Notes: generated by a model not told the origin, from the letters alone. A DNA stretch of 64,000 nt from DUPQ01 sp964563155 (GCA_964563155.1 CAZLVL010000012.1:24789-88788); one strand, 5' to 3'. Numbered from the stretch's first letter, positions 33,611 through 42,954 are shown. Made by a program: numbers and translations.

Positions 33611-34996
33611 TTAGTTTTTTTCTAATAATAATGAGGTAGCTTTATCTACTATTATGTCTTCTATTTCTGGTAAAAATGGCCCAGCCAATCTAGCCTTTAT
33701 AAATGATAAAGCTTCATAACCTCCTTCATTAAGAATCTTTCTTGTAGGAATGTAACAAACACTACTATTACAATAGCCTAGAGCAATTACATGCTCATCT
33801 AAAAGTGCTCTTTTAATGCTTTTACCTATATCACTTACAACCTCACATTCTAAAGCTAGTATGCTGGTTTTGTCATCTAGCCTAAGTAAGGCAATCTGGT
33901 AAGAAAGATACTTCTTACTTTTGTTTTCTTTTAAACCCATCAAAATTCTTCTAGCTGAATCCTTTACATATTCAGGCTCACCTTGACTATTTAAAATGGC
34001 TTCCCATTTAGAAGCATCCCAAGGATTAGTATGCAACTTTACTTCTATACTATTAGTCTTTATATCAAATTCAATTTTTCTCCATTGGAACTCTTTTTCT
34101 CTTTGATTTTTTCTTTCATCATCATTCTCAATCAATTTTTGTATTTCATTGAAAAGCACTTTGCCTGCAATTTCTAACTCATCAAAATCACAACTTTTAA
34201 AACTACCATCTTTAGCTGTTATGTATGGCTTTATATCAGCCCCACATCCTTGTAGAAAGACAGCTTTCATGCCTGGATTCTTCCTTTCAAGATACTTATT
34301 TACCACCCCTGGAAAATCTGCAGATATTAGATAATTATCAGACCCCAAAGTTGTAGGGTGGCAGGCATAGTTGTATATAAGTCCACGAAGGATATTCTTC
34401 TTATCTATAAATTTAATTAAGAATAAATCTGTATCTATAGCTTCATCATTAAAATATGGTTTCCATAAAACTCTTTTTTCATGGGGGTATCTTCTACTTA
34501 CACCAAATCTGGAAAAACCCTTATATATAAAGGCTTGGCCTTCAATCAGGTTTTGTAAGCCCTTATCAATCATATTAATTATTTTATTTCTAATTAGCTT
34601 AAAATATTCTATATCTTCAGTAAAATCAATTTCATTTACATCTAAATCCCACAAGACTTTATCTGCATTTATACTGTGTAGTCTGGCAGGCCTTAAACTG
34701 GGATCTTCTCCTGTTACCCCTACAACCGAATGGGTATGAGAATAATTTATTAATATATCTTCTTTTTCAAAACCAAACTTTTTTTTAATAGCTTTTTTTA
34801 TTCCACTTGCAAAAGACCTATCTCCATACAACAAATCAAGGGCTATTATTACTACAGTTTTATTAGATTTTATTATTACAACTGAAAGATAGGGCGAATC
34901 ATGCACTCCTAGACTTTTATGATTTCTACCTGAGAATCCCCCTTGTAAAACAGGTATATGAGGTGTTATTTCTTCTTTTAAAATTGAAAACTTCAC
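33611..34996 (-). CDS. Neutral/alkaline ceramidase-like hydrolase
   Basis: This 461-residue protein starts at a GTG with GGGGG about five bases upstream. It shows the zinc-amidase pattern of the neutral/alkaline non-lysosomal ceramidase N-terminal domain. This includes G-V-H-D-S-P-Y near 30-36, the ligand pair in N-Y-S-H-T-H-S (His87, His89), N-Y-A-C-H-P-T-T-L near 209-217 and G-C-G-A-D-I-K-P near 250. The family's C-terminal Ig-like domain and the signal peptide of classical secreted ceramidases are absent, so this is a cytoplasmic short form with unknown substrate. Many such bacterial homologues probably act on other amides or glycans and not on ceramide. Confidence 0.75.
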   Translation of the reverse strand: MKFSILKEEITPHIPVLQGGFSGRNHKSLGVHDSPYLSVVIIKSNKTVVIIALDLLYGDRSFASGIKKAIKKKFGFEKEDILINYSHTHSVVGVTGEDPSLRPARLHSINADKVLWDLDVNEIDFTEDIEYFKLIRNKIINMIDKGLQNLIEGQAFIYKGFSRFGVSRRYPHEKRVLWKPYFNDEAIDTDLFLIKFIDKKNILRGLIYNYACHPTTLGSDNYLISADFPGVVNKYLERKNPGMKAVFLQGCGADIKPYITAKDGSFKSCDFDELEIAGKVLFNEIQKLIENDDERKNQREKEFQWRKIEFDIKTNSIEVKLHTNPWDASKWEAILNSQGEPEYVKDSARRILMGLKENKSKKYLSYQIALLRLDDKTSILALECEVVSDIGKSIKRALLDEHVIALGYCNSSVCYIPTRKILNEGGYEALSFIKARLAGPFLPEIEDIIVDKATSLLLEKN

Positions 34997-35161
34997 TAGA
35001 CCCCCACTAATATAGCTTTAATAATTTTTTTAATCTTCTTATGAATGATCTATTTTGCTACATGCCTTCTTAAACTTTTACTACAAGCATCTTTATCATA
35101 TCCATAAAATTATTGATAATCAACAAAAGAGGGCTATTACTTACTAGAGTCTACAGGCTTA

Positions 35162-35983
35162 TTACTTTTCTAAAGAAGAAACTCCCACAAATCCAAAGCC
35201 TAGATGAATTCCTAAGATGGGACCTGCCTTTCTTAGCTTTATAAGTAAATCTGGATACCTGCTTTTTAAAACATTGTGGACAGCTATGGCTGTTGAGGTA
35301 TTTTCTATGTAGTTTATAACTACAGCTTCTGTATTTTTATTAATACTCTCTGTTAGCATCTTAACCACATGGGTTTGTCCCCTTGCCATATCTTCAAACA
35401 CTACAGTACCTTCTTTAAGGGCAAGAATAGGGGTCTTGTTCATAATATTTCCAACACTCATTCTAACAAAGCCAATTCTTCCACTTCTTCTTAAACTTTG
35501 CATGTCATTTATGGAAAAGTAGGTTTTTATCTTATCTCTAGTCTCTTCTAGTTTTGACACAATTTCTTCTAAAGAGAGGTTTTTGTTTATAAGGGTTTTT
35601 GCGGTTCTTATAAGGAGGTAGTTTTTTCCCGCTGTTCCCAAGCTATCAAAGACAGCTACATCTTTTTTATCAAAAAAGCTGGCAGCTTTTTTTGCAGCAT
35701 AATATGCTCTACTTAAACGAGAGGATAAGGTAATACATAAAACCTTATTTCCCTTATCAATCTCTTCTTGAAAACTTCTTATAAAGCTATCCTCATCAGG
35801 ATGACTGGTTATATATCTATCAGCATTTCTAATTAAATCATCAAGATTTTCTTCTTGTCCAGAAAAGTTTTCTAAGTATATATAGTTACCACTTTTATAT
35901 ATGACAGGTAAAATCTTTACATCCATCTCTTGGGCTTCTTCTTTTTTTAAATAGGAGGTGGAGTCACTTATAATTTTTATCAT
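35162..35983 (-). CDS. DegV-family fatty-acid-binding protein (FakB-like)
   Basis: This 273-residue protein has the DegV pattern: an N-terminal I-I-S-D-S-T-S-Y strand-turn, L-P-V-I near 26, I-T-L-S-S-R-L-S near 86, and R-R-S-G-R-I-G-F near 162. DegV proteins bind a single fatty acid, and FakB members present it to the kinase FakA for phosphorylation. It starts three bases after the accA stop and is the last gene of the fatty-acid operon. Coupling fatty-acid capture to synthesis is therefore plausible. No fakA gene is in this window. Confidence 0.88.
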   Translation of the reverse strand: MIKIISDSTSYLKKEEAQEMDVKILPVIYKSGNYIYLENFSGQEENLDDLIRNADRYITSHPDEDSFIRSFQEEIDKGNKVLCITLSSRLSRAYYAAKKAASFFDKKDVAVFDSLGTAGKNYLLIRTAKTLINKNLSLEEIVSKLEETRDKIKTYFSINDMQSLRRSGRIGFVRMSVGNIMNKTPILALKEGTVVFEDMARGQTHVVKMLTESINKNTEAVVINYIENTSTAIAVHNVLKSRYPDLLIKLRKAGPILGIHLGFGFVGVSSLEK

Positions 35984-35985
35984 TT

Positions 35986-36741
35986 TTATATTCCTCTAAA
36001 ACGCATATATCTTTGGGTCTTTAATGTTTGGCCATCTTTTTTTAAGCTTTCTTTTATAAACTCATAAATATCAGCCTGAAGTTTTTCCATCATTAATTCA
36101 TCTTCTTTTATAACTCTTTCAACCACCTTTAGTTGGTATAAATCTTTTGAGGTCAACTTAAGACTTTGGGCTGCCTCACTTGCCTTACTGGGGTCTTTCC
36201 AAAGTATACTGGCACAACCTTCAGGAGAAATAACAGAATAGACTCCATTTTCTAGAATCCAGACTTCATTTGCTAAAGCTAAAGCCAGAGCTCCACCTGA
36301 GCCACCTTCTCCAATGAGAATAGAAAGAATAGGGACTTCTAGAGCAGACATTTCCAAAAGGTTTTCTGCTATAGCTTGGCCTTGTCCTCTTTGTTCAGCT
36401 TCTAAACCACAAAAGGCCCCTGGTGTATCCACAAATAGCACAATAGGTCTTTTGAATTTTTCTGCTAGCTTCATTTGCCTTAAAGCTTTTCTGTAACCTT
36501 CAGGGTGGGCAGAGCCTAGATTTCTCTTTTGCTTTTCTTCATTGCTCTTACCTTTTTCCACCCCTATAACTGTACAAGGAATATCTTTTAAGTATGCAAT
36601 ACCAGCAATAATGGCAGGATCATCTTTGAATCTTCTATCTCCATGCATTTCTAAAAAAGAAGAAAAGATAGAATTAATAAAGTCTATGGCAGTGTTACGG
36701 CCCTTGGATCTGGCCTTTAGTACATAATCATATGCTTGCAT
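35986..36741 (-). CDS. accA: Acetyl-CoA carboxylase carboxyltransferase subunit alpha
   Basis: This 251-residue crotonase-fold subunit transfers the carboxyl group from biotin to acetyl-CoA together with AccD. Typical motifs include F-V-D-T-P-G-A-F-C-G, E-Q-R-G-Q-G-Q-A-I-A, G-E-G-G-S-G-G-A-L-A and P-E-G-C-A-S-I-L-W-K. It is shorter than the about 320-residue proteobacterial form because the N-terminal helices are reduced, as in other Firmicutes. It overlaps accD by 14 bases. Confidence 0.95.
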   Translation of the reverse strand: MQAYDYVLKARSKGRNTAIDFINSIFSSFLEMHGDRRFKDDPAIIAGIAYLKDIPCTVIGVEKGKSNEEKQKRNLGSAHPEGYRKALRQMKLAEKFKRPIVLFVDTPGAFCGLEAEQRGQGQAIAENLLEMSALEVPILSILIGEGGSGGALALALANEVWILENGVYSVISPEGCASILWKDPSKASEAAQSLKLTSKDLYQLKVVERVIKEDELMMEKLQADIYEFIKESLKKDGQTLKTQRYMRFRGI

Positions 36742-37684
36742 TTTTTACCTCTTTTCTTTCATGCATCTTTAAAAGCAGTCCCAGATAAGTCTTTTGTGCC
36801 TTTCTACTTACAATGTCATCTATAAAGCCATTTTCCATAACAGATGTGGCTCTTTGCAGCTCTTCTGGCACCTTTTTTCTAATGGTCTGTTCAATTACTC
36901 TAGGACCAGCAAAACATACGAGGGCATCTGGTTCAGCTAATATAATGTCTGCTTGCATGGCAAAAGAAGCTGTAACACCTCCAGATGTGGGATTTGTAAG
37001 TACGCAAATATAAAGGTTGCCTTGGTCAGAATGTCTTTTAACTGTAGAGCTAACCTTGGCCATTTGCATTAAAGATATGATACCCTCTTGCATCCTGGCC
37101 CCTCCTGAAAGGCTAAAGCCAAGAACTGGAAGAGATTTATCTGTAGCATATTCAAAAAGTCTACTTATCTTTTCGCCGGTGATTTGGCCCATACTGCCCA
37201 TCATGAACTCCCCATTCATTATAAATATGGCAGTCTCACACCCTCCTATACTACAAAGGCCACAAAGAACAGATTCGTTTTCACCAGATGTTTTTATAGC
37301 CTTTTCTAGTTTTGCATCATAGTCAGGAAAATCAAGGATATTTACAGATTTTAAGTCTTGGTTATGTTCCACAAAAGAATTTTCATCACACAAGATTTTT
37401 ATCCTCTCTTTTGGACTTATCATGAAGTGATGATTACAAAAAGGACAAATATGGAGACTCTTTTCTAAATCAATTCTACTTATATATTTCTTACACTTCT
37501 TGCAATATATTTCTTCTTTGCTCTCTTTGTGATCTTTACTCTCTCTATTTATTTTAGCTTCTTTATTTACTTTTTCTCTACTTGCTTTTTCTTTTTTATC
37601 CTTAGTTTGGCTTTTGTCTTTGGGAAACAATCTAGATTTCTTTCCTTCGCCTTCTAAGGTATTTTTAGGTCTTTTGAATCTCAT
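36728..37684 (-). CDS. accD: Acetyl-CoA carboxylase carboxyltransferase subunit beta
   Basis: This 318-residue subunit has the zinc ribbon C-K-K-C (61-64) and C-P-F-C (80-83) followed by the carboxyltransferase fold with F-S-L-S-G-G-A-R-M-Q-E-G and N-P-T-S-G-G-V-T-A-S-F. It has an unusual N-terminal extension of about 58 residues made almost wholly of Lys, Glu, Ser, Asp and Arg. Such a tail is not needed for catalysis and could bind nucleic acid or acidic partners. It partners AccA, whose gene it overlaps. Confidence 0.95.
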   Translation of the reverse strand: MRFKRPKNTLEGEGKKSRLFPKDKSQTKDKKEKASREKVNKEAKINRESKDHKESKEEIYCKKCKKYISRIDLEKSLHICPFCNHHFMISPKERIKILCDENSFVEHNQDLKSVNILDFPDYDAKLEKAIKTSGENESVLCGLCSIGGCETAIFIMNGEFMMGSMGQITGEKISRLFEYATDKSLPVLGFSLSGGARMQEGIISLMQMAKVSSTVKRHSDQGNLYICVLTNPTSGGVTASFAMQADIILAEPDALVCFAGPRVIEQTIRKKVPEELQRATSVMENGFIDDIVSRKAQKTYLGLLLKMHERKEVKNASI

Positions 37685-37702
37685 AGCTCAAAATCCTTTC
37701 TT

Positions 37703-39046
37703 CTAACTAATCTTTACTTTGCTTAAGTAGTCGGTAGTATATTTTCCTGATACAAAGCCTGAGCTTTCTAATATTTCTTCATGATACAAGGCATTGTGCT
37801 CAACCCCTTCAATTATTAATTCACAAAGGGCTGCTTTCATCTTTCTTATGGCTTCATCTCTTGTTTTTGCATAGACAATCAGTTTTCCAATCATAGAATC
37901 ATAAAAAGGTGGAATCTCATAGCCTTGATAAATTGCAGTATCAAAACGAACCCAAGGCCCACCAGGAACATGGAGCATGGATATTTGGCCGCAAGTTGGA
38001 GCAAAGTTTCGATATACATCCTCTGCATTTATTCTGCATTCAATGGCATGACCAATCTTTTCCACCTCCTCATTGGTAAAGTCTATTTGTATACCAGACG
38101 CAATACGAATTTGCCACTTTACTAAATCCATTCTGGTTACCATCTCTGTTACAGGGTGTTCAACCTGTAGTCTGGTGTTCATTTCCATGAAGTAGTAGTT
38201 TTTTCCATCAAAAAGGTATTCTATGGTTCCAAGGCCCCTATAGCCTATGGCCTTACAGGCCCTAATAGAAGCTTCTTGCATATCCTTTCTAACCGCCTTT
38301 GGCAAGGTTATACAGGGGCTTTCTTCTAAGATTTTTTGATTTCTTCTTTGTATAGAACAATCTCTTTCTCCTAGACATATAACATTATTAAAGTTGTCTG
38401 CCATAACCTGCATCTCTACATGTTTAACAGATTCTAAGAATTTTTCTAAATAAACTCCACTATCTGCAAAAGAAGACATGGCCTCAGAAACAGCTACATG
38501 AAAACCATATTTAAGCTCTTGCTCATTTCTAGCCAGTCTTATCCCCTTGCCTCCCCCACCTAAGCGGGCCTTTACTAAAATGGGGTAGCCAATCTTTTTG
38601 GCTTCTTTTAAGGCTTGGTCTATATCTTCTACCAAACCACTAGAGGGAATTATGGGCACCTTTGCCTTTTTCATCAGTTGCTTAGCCCTTTCCTTGTCTC
38701 CCATCTCTTTTATAACCTTAGATGTGGGCCCTATAAATTTAATTCCATTTTCTTCACAAAGTCTGGCAAATTCATGATTTTCTGATAAAAATCCATAGCC
38801 AGGATGTATGGCCTCACAGGCAGATACCTTTGCAGCTGACAAAATAGCCTGCATATTTAAATAGCTATCCTTTGCATAAGCCTTTCCAATACAAAAGGAT
38901 TCATCTGCTAAACTCACATGTAAAGAATCTTTATCAGCTTCTGAAAAGACAGCCACTGTATATATGCCCATCTCTTTACAAGCCCTTATTATCCTAACTG
39001 CAACCTCTCCCCTATTGGCGATGAGGATTTTTGATAACATTGTCAT
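37703..39046 (-). CDS. accC: Acetyl-CoA carboxylase biotin carboxylase subunit
   Basis: This encodes 447 residues from the ATG at 39046, which overlaps the fabZ stop as ATGA; the longer frame inside fabZ is not the start. The protein opens S-K-I-L-I-A-N-R-G-E-V-A-V-R, the standard N-terminus. The ATP-grasp motif G-G-G-G-K-G-I-R and E-M-N-T-R-L-Q-V-E-H-P-V-T-E follow. It carboxylates biotin on AccB with ATP and bicarbonate. It sits between fabZ and accD in the operon. Confidence 0.95.
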   Translation of the reverse strand: MTMLSKILIANRGEVAVRIIRACKEMGIYTVAVFSEADKDSLHVSLADESFCIGKAYAKDSYLNMQAILSAAKVSACEAIHPGYGFLSENHEFARLCEENGIKFIGPTSKVIKEMGDKERAKQLMKKAKVPIIPSSGLVEDIDQALKEAKKIGYPILVKARLGGGGKGIRLARNEQELKYGFHVAVSEAMSSFADSGVYLEKFLESVKHVEMQVMADNFNNVICLGERDCSIQRRNQKILEESPCITLPKAVRKDMQEASIRACKAIGYRGLGTIEYLFDGKNYYFMEMNTRLQVEHPVTEMVTRMDLVKWQIRIASGIQIDFTNEEVEKIGHAIECRINAEDVYRNFAPTCGQISMLHVPGGPWVRFDTAIYQGYEIPPFYDSMIGKLIVYAKTRDEAIRKMKAALCELIIEGVEHNALYHEEILESSGFVSGKYTTDYLSKVKIS

Positions 39047-39474
39047 ATCTTTTTTACTATAGCAAAGGCTAAATCTCCTGATACGCATAATTGTCCATCG
39101 GCATATCCTTTTGCTTCTATGAAATAGAAGGGTTTACGAACAGAGCTTATCTTACACTTAAATTCCAATTCTTGGCCTGGGACAACAGGCTTTTTAAATC
39201 GGACCTTGTCTAGTTTGGTAAAGTAGGGGGTAAAGTCCCCTTCTTCTTCCACTAAAAGACAAGCAGATTGGCCCATCATTTCACACAGAATAACTCCAGG
39301 CACTATAGGGTTATCAGGAAAATGACCTTGCAAGAAAAACTCATCTCCTCTTACCTTGTAGCTTCCTATGGAATATCCCTCTTCTAAACGGACCTGGTCC
39401 AACAAAAGCATGGCATCTCTATGAGGCAATATCTTCTCTATTTCTTTTCTATTTAACACTCTTACATTATTCAT
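39043..39474 (-). CDS. fabZ: 3-hydroxyacyl-ACP dehydratase FabZ
   Basis: This 143-residue hot-dog-fold dehydratase has the catalytic His and Glu in G-H-F-P-D-N-P-I-V-P-G-V-I-L-C-E-M-M-G-Q, and L-P-H-R-D-A-M-L-L-L-D near the N-terminus. It removes water from 3-hydroxyacyl-ACP in each elongation cycle. The 75-base gap before its start consists of three copies of a 19-base repeat. Its end overlaps accC by four bases. Confidence 0.95.
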   Translation of the reverse strand: MNNVRVLNRKEIEKILPHRDAMLLLDQVRLEEGYSIGSYKVRGDEFFLQGHFPDNPIVPGVILCEMMGQSACLLVEEEGDFTPYFTKLDKVRFKKPVVPGQELEFKCKISSVRKPFYFIEAKGYADGQLCVSGDLAFAIVKKI

Positions 39475-39482
39475 TTTATCTT

Positions 39483-39547
39483 CTCTTATCTTATCCTTCT
39501 TCTCTTATCTTATCCTTCTTCTCTTATCTTATCCTTCTTCTCTTCTT
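39483..39547. repeat. Three 19-bp tandem repeats between accB and fabZ
   Basis: CTCTTATCTTATCCTTCTT is repeated perfectly at 39483-39501, 39502-39520 and 39521-39539, then in part. On the coding strand each unit reads as a purine-rich AAGAAGGATAAGATAAGAG, resembling repeated ribosome-binding sequences directly before fabZ. It is a candidate variable-number tandem repeat. Confidence 0.95.
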
Positions 39548-39549
39548 AC

Positions 39550-40059
39550 CTAAATTAACTTGTATAAGACCTGACCGTATTCAACAATATCATTGTTTTT
39601 TACGCAGATATCTATCACCTTTCCATCTTGTTCTGCAGTGATCTCATTCATAATCTTCATTGATTCCACAATACAAAGAACATCTCCTTTTTTAACCTCT
39701 GTTCCTATGGTTACATAAGGGGGGCTTTCTGGTGAAGGTGAAGAATAAAAGACTCCAACAAAGGGAGATGTAACTTCTATTAGGGCATTAAAGTCTTCAC
39801 TTGAAAGTTTGTCTTTTTCCCTTTCAGAATCTTGTGGGTATTGACTTTCTTCTCTATCTACTTTTTCATTCAAAGCTTTATTGCCCTTTAAATCTTGGTT
39901 AAAAGAAGGTATAAGATTTTCATTTTGATAAAGAGGAAAATGCTTTTCTTCTATCTCTTTTTTTAAGATTACCTCTGACTCTCCTTCTTTCCATTGAGCC
40001 CATGTAAGCTTGTATTTTTCCATCATAGCGGCTAGTTTTTCAATATCTTTTATCTGCAT
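39550..40059 (-). CDS. accB: Acetyl-CoA carboxylase biotin carboxyl carrier protein
   Basis: This encodes 169 residues from the ATG at 40059, which has GAGGTG five bases upstream; a GTG four codons earlier is less likely. An N-terminal helical part (M-Q-I-K-D-I-E-K-L-A) is typical of AccB. A flexible middle leads to a biotinyl domain with the lysine in E-S-M-K-I-M-N-E-I about 34 residues from the C-terminus. It shuttles biotin between AccC and AccA/AccD. Confidence 0.95.
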   Translation of the reverse strand: MQIKDIEKLAAMMEKYKLTWAQWKEGESEVILKKEIEEKHFPLYQNENLIPSFNQDLKGNKALNEKVDREESQYPQDSEREKDKLSSEDFNALIEVTSPFVGVFYSSPSPESPPYVTIGTEVKKGDVLCIVESMKIMNEITAEQDGKVIDICVKNNDIVEYGQVLYKLI

Positions 40060-40067
40060 TTGGCACC

Positions 40068-41294
40068 TCACACTCTATTAAACAAAATACCAGCATTGTG
40101 GCCACCAAATCCTAAAGAAAAGGACATGGCCACATCTGCTTGGAAATTTCTTGCCTTGTTGGGAACATAATCTAAATCACAGTCAGGATCTGGCTCCTTG
40201 TAGCCTATGGTAGGAGGTATTATCCCCTCTTCTAGGGCCTTTATAGCCATAATTGCCTCAAAGGCTCCAGCTGCTCCTAACATATGGCCAGTAACTGACT
40301 TGGTAGAACTCAAGGGAATCTTGTATGCTAAAGCTCCTAGCACCTTTTTAACAGCCAAGGTTTCAGTCTTGTCATTTAAAATTGTAGAAGTTCCATGCAT
40401 ATTAATATAGGTTTTTTCATCTAGAATTTTCCCATATTCTGCTAAAAGTAGCTCAATCATATTAATACTGCCTAAGGCCTCTGGATGAGGGGCGGTCATA
40501 TGATAGGCATCACAGGTATTGGCATAAGATGATATTTCACAATATATTTTTGCTCCTCTTTTAACTGCATGTTCATACTCTTCTAAAATCAAGATTCCAG
40601 CCCCTTCTCCCATGACAAAACCTTTTCTTCTTTTGTCAAAGGGAATTGAGGCATTATCTACATCCTCTGTTGCTGCCAAGGCCATAGCGTTGGCAAAGCC
40701 TGCAACCGCTAAAGGAGTTATACAGGCATCAGAGCCTCCTGCAATTATTGCATCAGCATACCCATATTTTATAGCCCTATAGGCTTCACCTATAGCATGG
40801 GTGGAAGTAGCACAAGCAGTTACTACTGGTAAGTTTACCCCTTGGGCTTGATGCTTAATGGCCAAGGTTGCCCCTGCCATGTTGGCAATAATCATAGGCA
40901 CAAAAAATGGAGATATCCTATCAGGGCCTCTAGTTAAAAGCTTTTCTGTTTCATCTACAAAGGTCTGAATTCCCCCAATACCAGAACCTACATAAACCCC
41001 AAACCTATTGGGTATAACTTGTCCTTCAATTTTGCTATCATCCACCGCTTCTTTACAGGCTGCAATAGCATACTTAACAAACATGTCGGTTCTTCTAATA
41101 TCGCTTCTATCCATAAAAAGGCTAGGGTCAAAGTCCTTGACCTCTCCTGCGATCTGCACCTTCATATTTGAAGCGTCAAACTTACTAATTTTCCCTATCC
41201 CATGTTTTCCTTCTATAGCCTGAGCCCAAGCACTTTTAACAGTGTTTCCAATGGGACTAATACAGCCCAGACCAGTAACCACTACCCTTTTCAT
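40068..41294 (-). CDS. fabF: 3-oxoacyl-ACP synthase II FabF
   Basis: This 408-residue condensing enzyme has the active-site Cys161 in V-T-A-C-A-T-S-T-H-A and the two catalytic histidines in N-M-H-G-T-S-T and T-G-H-M-L-G-A-A-G. It elongates acyl-ACP with malonyl-ACP. It lies between fabG and accB in the operon, with the accB start within its last bases. Confidence 0.96.
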   Translation of the reverse strand: MKRVVVTGLGCISPIGNTVKSAWAQAIEGKHGIGKISKFDASNMKVQIAGEVKDFDPSLFMDRSDIRRTDMFVKYAIAACKEAVDDSKIEGQVIPNRFGVYVGSGIGGIQTFVDETEKLLTRGPDRISPFFVPMIIANMAGATLAIKHQAQGVNLPVVTACATSTHAIGEAYRAIKYGYADAIIAGGSDACITPLAVAGFANAMALAATEDVDNASIPFDKRRKGFVMGEGAGILILEEYEHAVKRGAKIYCEISSYANTCDAYHMTAPHPEALGSINMIELLLAEYGKILDEKTYINMHGTSTILNDKTETLAVKKVLGALAYKIPLSSTKSVTGHMLGAAGAFEAIMAIKALEEGIIPPTIGYKEPDPDCDLDYVPNKARNFQADVAMSFSLGFGGHNAGILFNRV

Positions 41295-41312
41295 ATATAC
41301 TCCTATTTATCC

Positions 41313-42053
41313 CTAAATATATAATCCGCCATCTACCTTAATAATTTCTCCAGTTATGTAGCTGGCCATATCCGAAGCTAAAAACAAGGCTAAATTGGCA
41401 ATATCTTCTGGTTTTCCAATTCTTTTTAAAGAAACAGCAGTGTCCAAAAGGGGCTCTACAATCTCTTTAATGTTTGCTGTCATATCTGTATCTATAAATC
41501 CAGGTGCTATGGCATTTACTGTCACCTTTCTAGAGCCAAACTCCTTAGCAGCTGTTTTAGTTAAACCTATAAGGCCGGCCTTAGAGGCAGAATAGTTAGC
41601 TTGCCCTGGATTTCCCATCATCCCGCTGACAGAAGATATATTAATAATCCTGCCATAAGGAGATTTTAGAAGATAACGAGAAAGACACTTTATAAAGTAA
41701 AAAGCTCCCTTTAAGTTAACATCAATAACATCATCAAAGGCCTCTTTGGACATACGCATAATCAAGGTATCTCTTACAATGCCTGCATTGTTAACTAGGA
41801 TATCTATGCTACCTAAATCTTCTACAATATCTTTGGATACCTTTTCCACCATGGAATAATCTGCTACATTACACTTGTAAATATTAGCCTTAACTCCAAA
41901 GGCTTCAGCTTCTTTTTTTGTAAGCATAGCCCCTTTTTCATCCCCTGAATATATGATGGCTAGGTCTGCCCCATTTTTTCCTAATTCAAGGGCAATAGCC
42001 TTTCCTATTCCTCTTGAACTACCGGTTACAACTGCTTTTCTACCCTTTAACAT
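41313..42053 (-). CDS. fabG: 3-oxoacyl-ACP reductase FabG
   Basis: This 246-residue short-chain dehydrogenase has the cofactor loop T-G-S-S-R-G-I-G, N-N-A-G-I-V and the catalytic S-Y-K set (S-S-V-S-G-M...A-N-Y-S-A-S-K). It reduces 3-oxoacyl-ACP with NADPH. It overlaps fabD by 14 bases. Confidence 0.96.
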   Translation of the reverse strand: MLKGRKAVVTGSSRGIGKAIALELGKNGADLAIIYSGDEKGAMLTKKEAEAFGVKANIYKCNVADYSMVEKVSKDIVEDLGSIDILVNNAGIVRDTLIMRMSKEAFDDVIDVNLKGAFYFIKCLSRYLLKSPYGRIINISSVSGMMGNPGQANYSASKAGLIGLTKTAAKEFGSRKVTVNAIAPGFIDTDMTANIKEIVEPLLDTAVSLKRIGKPEDIANLALFLASDMASYITGEIIKVDGGLYI

Positions 42054-42954
42054 TTATTTCCTCCACTAGGTCTTTCAAAGAAACTAAGTCATATGCATTT
42101 AATACTCTTGTCTTGTTCTTTGTATCTGTCCTTTTAATCATTCCACTTAAAACATTTTTACATCCACATTCAATAAAGGTGGTAAAGTCTTGGTCTATCA
42201 TATTTTCTATGGTTTTTTGCCATAAGACAGGGTTACTTACCTGCTTGGTTAAAAGACTTGTATCCTTTATATAAAGATCTCCTGTTAAATTAGAGTAAAG
42301 AGGTAAGCTAGGTTTTTGAAAATTCTTATCTTCCATATATAATTCTAGCTTTCTTTCTGCTTCTTTCATAAAGGGACTATGAAAGGCTCCACTTACCTTT
42401 AACTTAATACTCTTTATCTTTCTTTCTTCTAAGAGTCTTTTAAAGTCTTCTTCTTTTTCTTGCAAAAGAGAAAAAACCACTTGTCCTGGACAATTAAAGT
42501 TAACAGGATAGACATCACTAATCAAAGCAGAAATCTCTCTAGCTTCTTTTTCTTCAATTCCCAAAAGGGCATACATAATCCCTTTATACTTTTCAGATTC
42601 TGCCTGCATAAATTCAGCTCTTTTTAAAACAAAGGCCAAAGTATCCTCATAAGACATTAATCCTGAAAAGGCCACTCCAGCAGTCTCTCCTATGGAAAAA
42701 CCAGCTAAACCACTAGCTTCAATGCCTTCTTCTTGTAAGGCTATTGCAAGAGCCAGGTCTGTTAAATACAAGGCTGGCTGGGTATACAAGGTAATGTTTA
42801 GTTTTTCTTCTGGTCCATAAAAGCAAACCCTTCTAATACTTTCATCTGCCATATGGTAAAGCTTTTTAACACTGGCATAAGAATCATAAAGGTCCTTTCC
42901 CATACCTGGATATTGAGCTCCTTGACCTGAAAAGACAAAAGCTATTTTACCCAT
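42040..42954 (-). CDS. fabD: Malonyl-CoA:ACP transacylase FabD
   Basis: This 304-residue transferase has the nucleophilic Ser87 in G-F-S-I-G-E and the catalytic His in G-A-F-H-S-P-F-M near 193. The N-terminus F-V-F-S-G-Q-G-A-Q-Y-P-G-M-G is standard. It loads malonyl groups on ACP for FabH and FabF. It overlaps fabK by 13 bases with AGGAG before the ATG. Confidence 0.95.
   Translation of the reverse strand: MGKIAFVFSGQGAQYPGMGKDLYDSYASVKKLYHMADESIRRVCFYGPEEKLNITLYTQPALYLTDLALAIALQEEGIEASGLAGFSIGETAGVAFSGLMSYEDTLAFVLKRAEFMQAESEKYKGIMYALLGIEEKEAREISALISDVYPVNFNCPGQVVFSLLQEKEEDFKRLLEERKIKSIKLKVSGAFHSPFMKEAERKLELYMEDKNFQKPSLPLYSNLTGDLYIKDTSLLTKQVSNPVLWQKTIENMIDQDFTTFIECGCKNVLSGMIKRTDTKNKTRVLNAYDLVSLKDLVEEINVKG

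Noticed and set aside
34997..35161. Possible small gene or terminator between degV and the ceramidase-like gene
   Set aside because: The 165-base gap is AT-rich, with no supported frame and no convincing stem followed by a T run.
39483..39547. Possible CRISPR-like array
   Set aside because: The repeats are directly adjacent with no spacers, are low in complexity and have no cas genes nearby; this is a simple tandem repeat.
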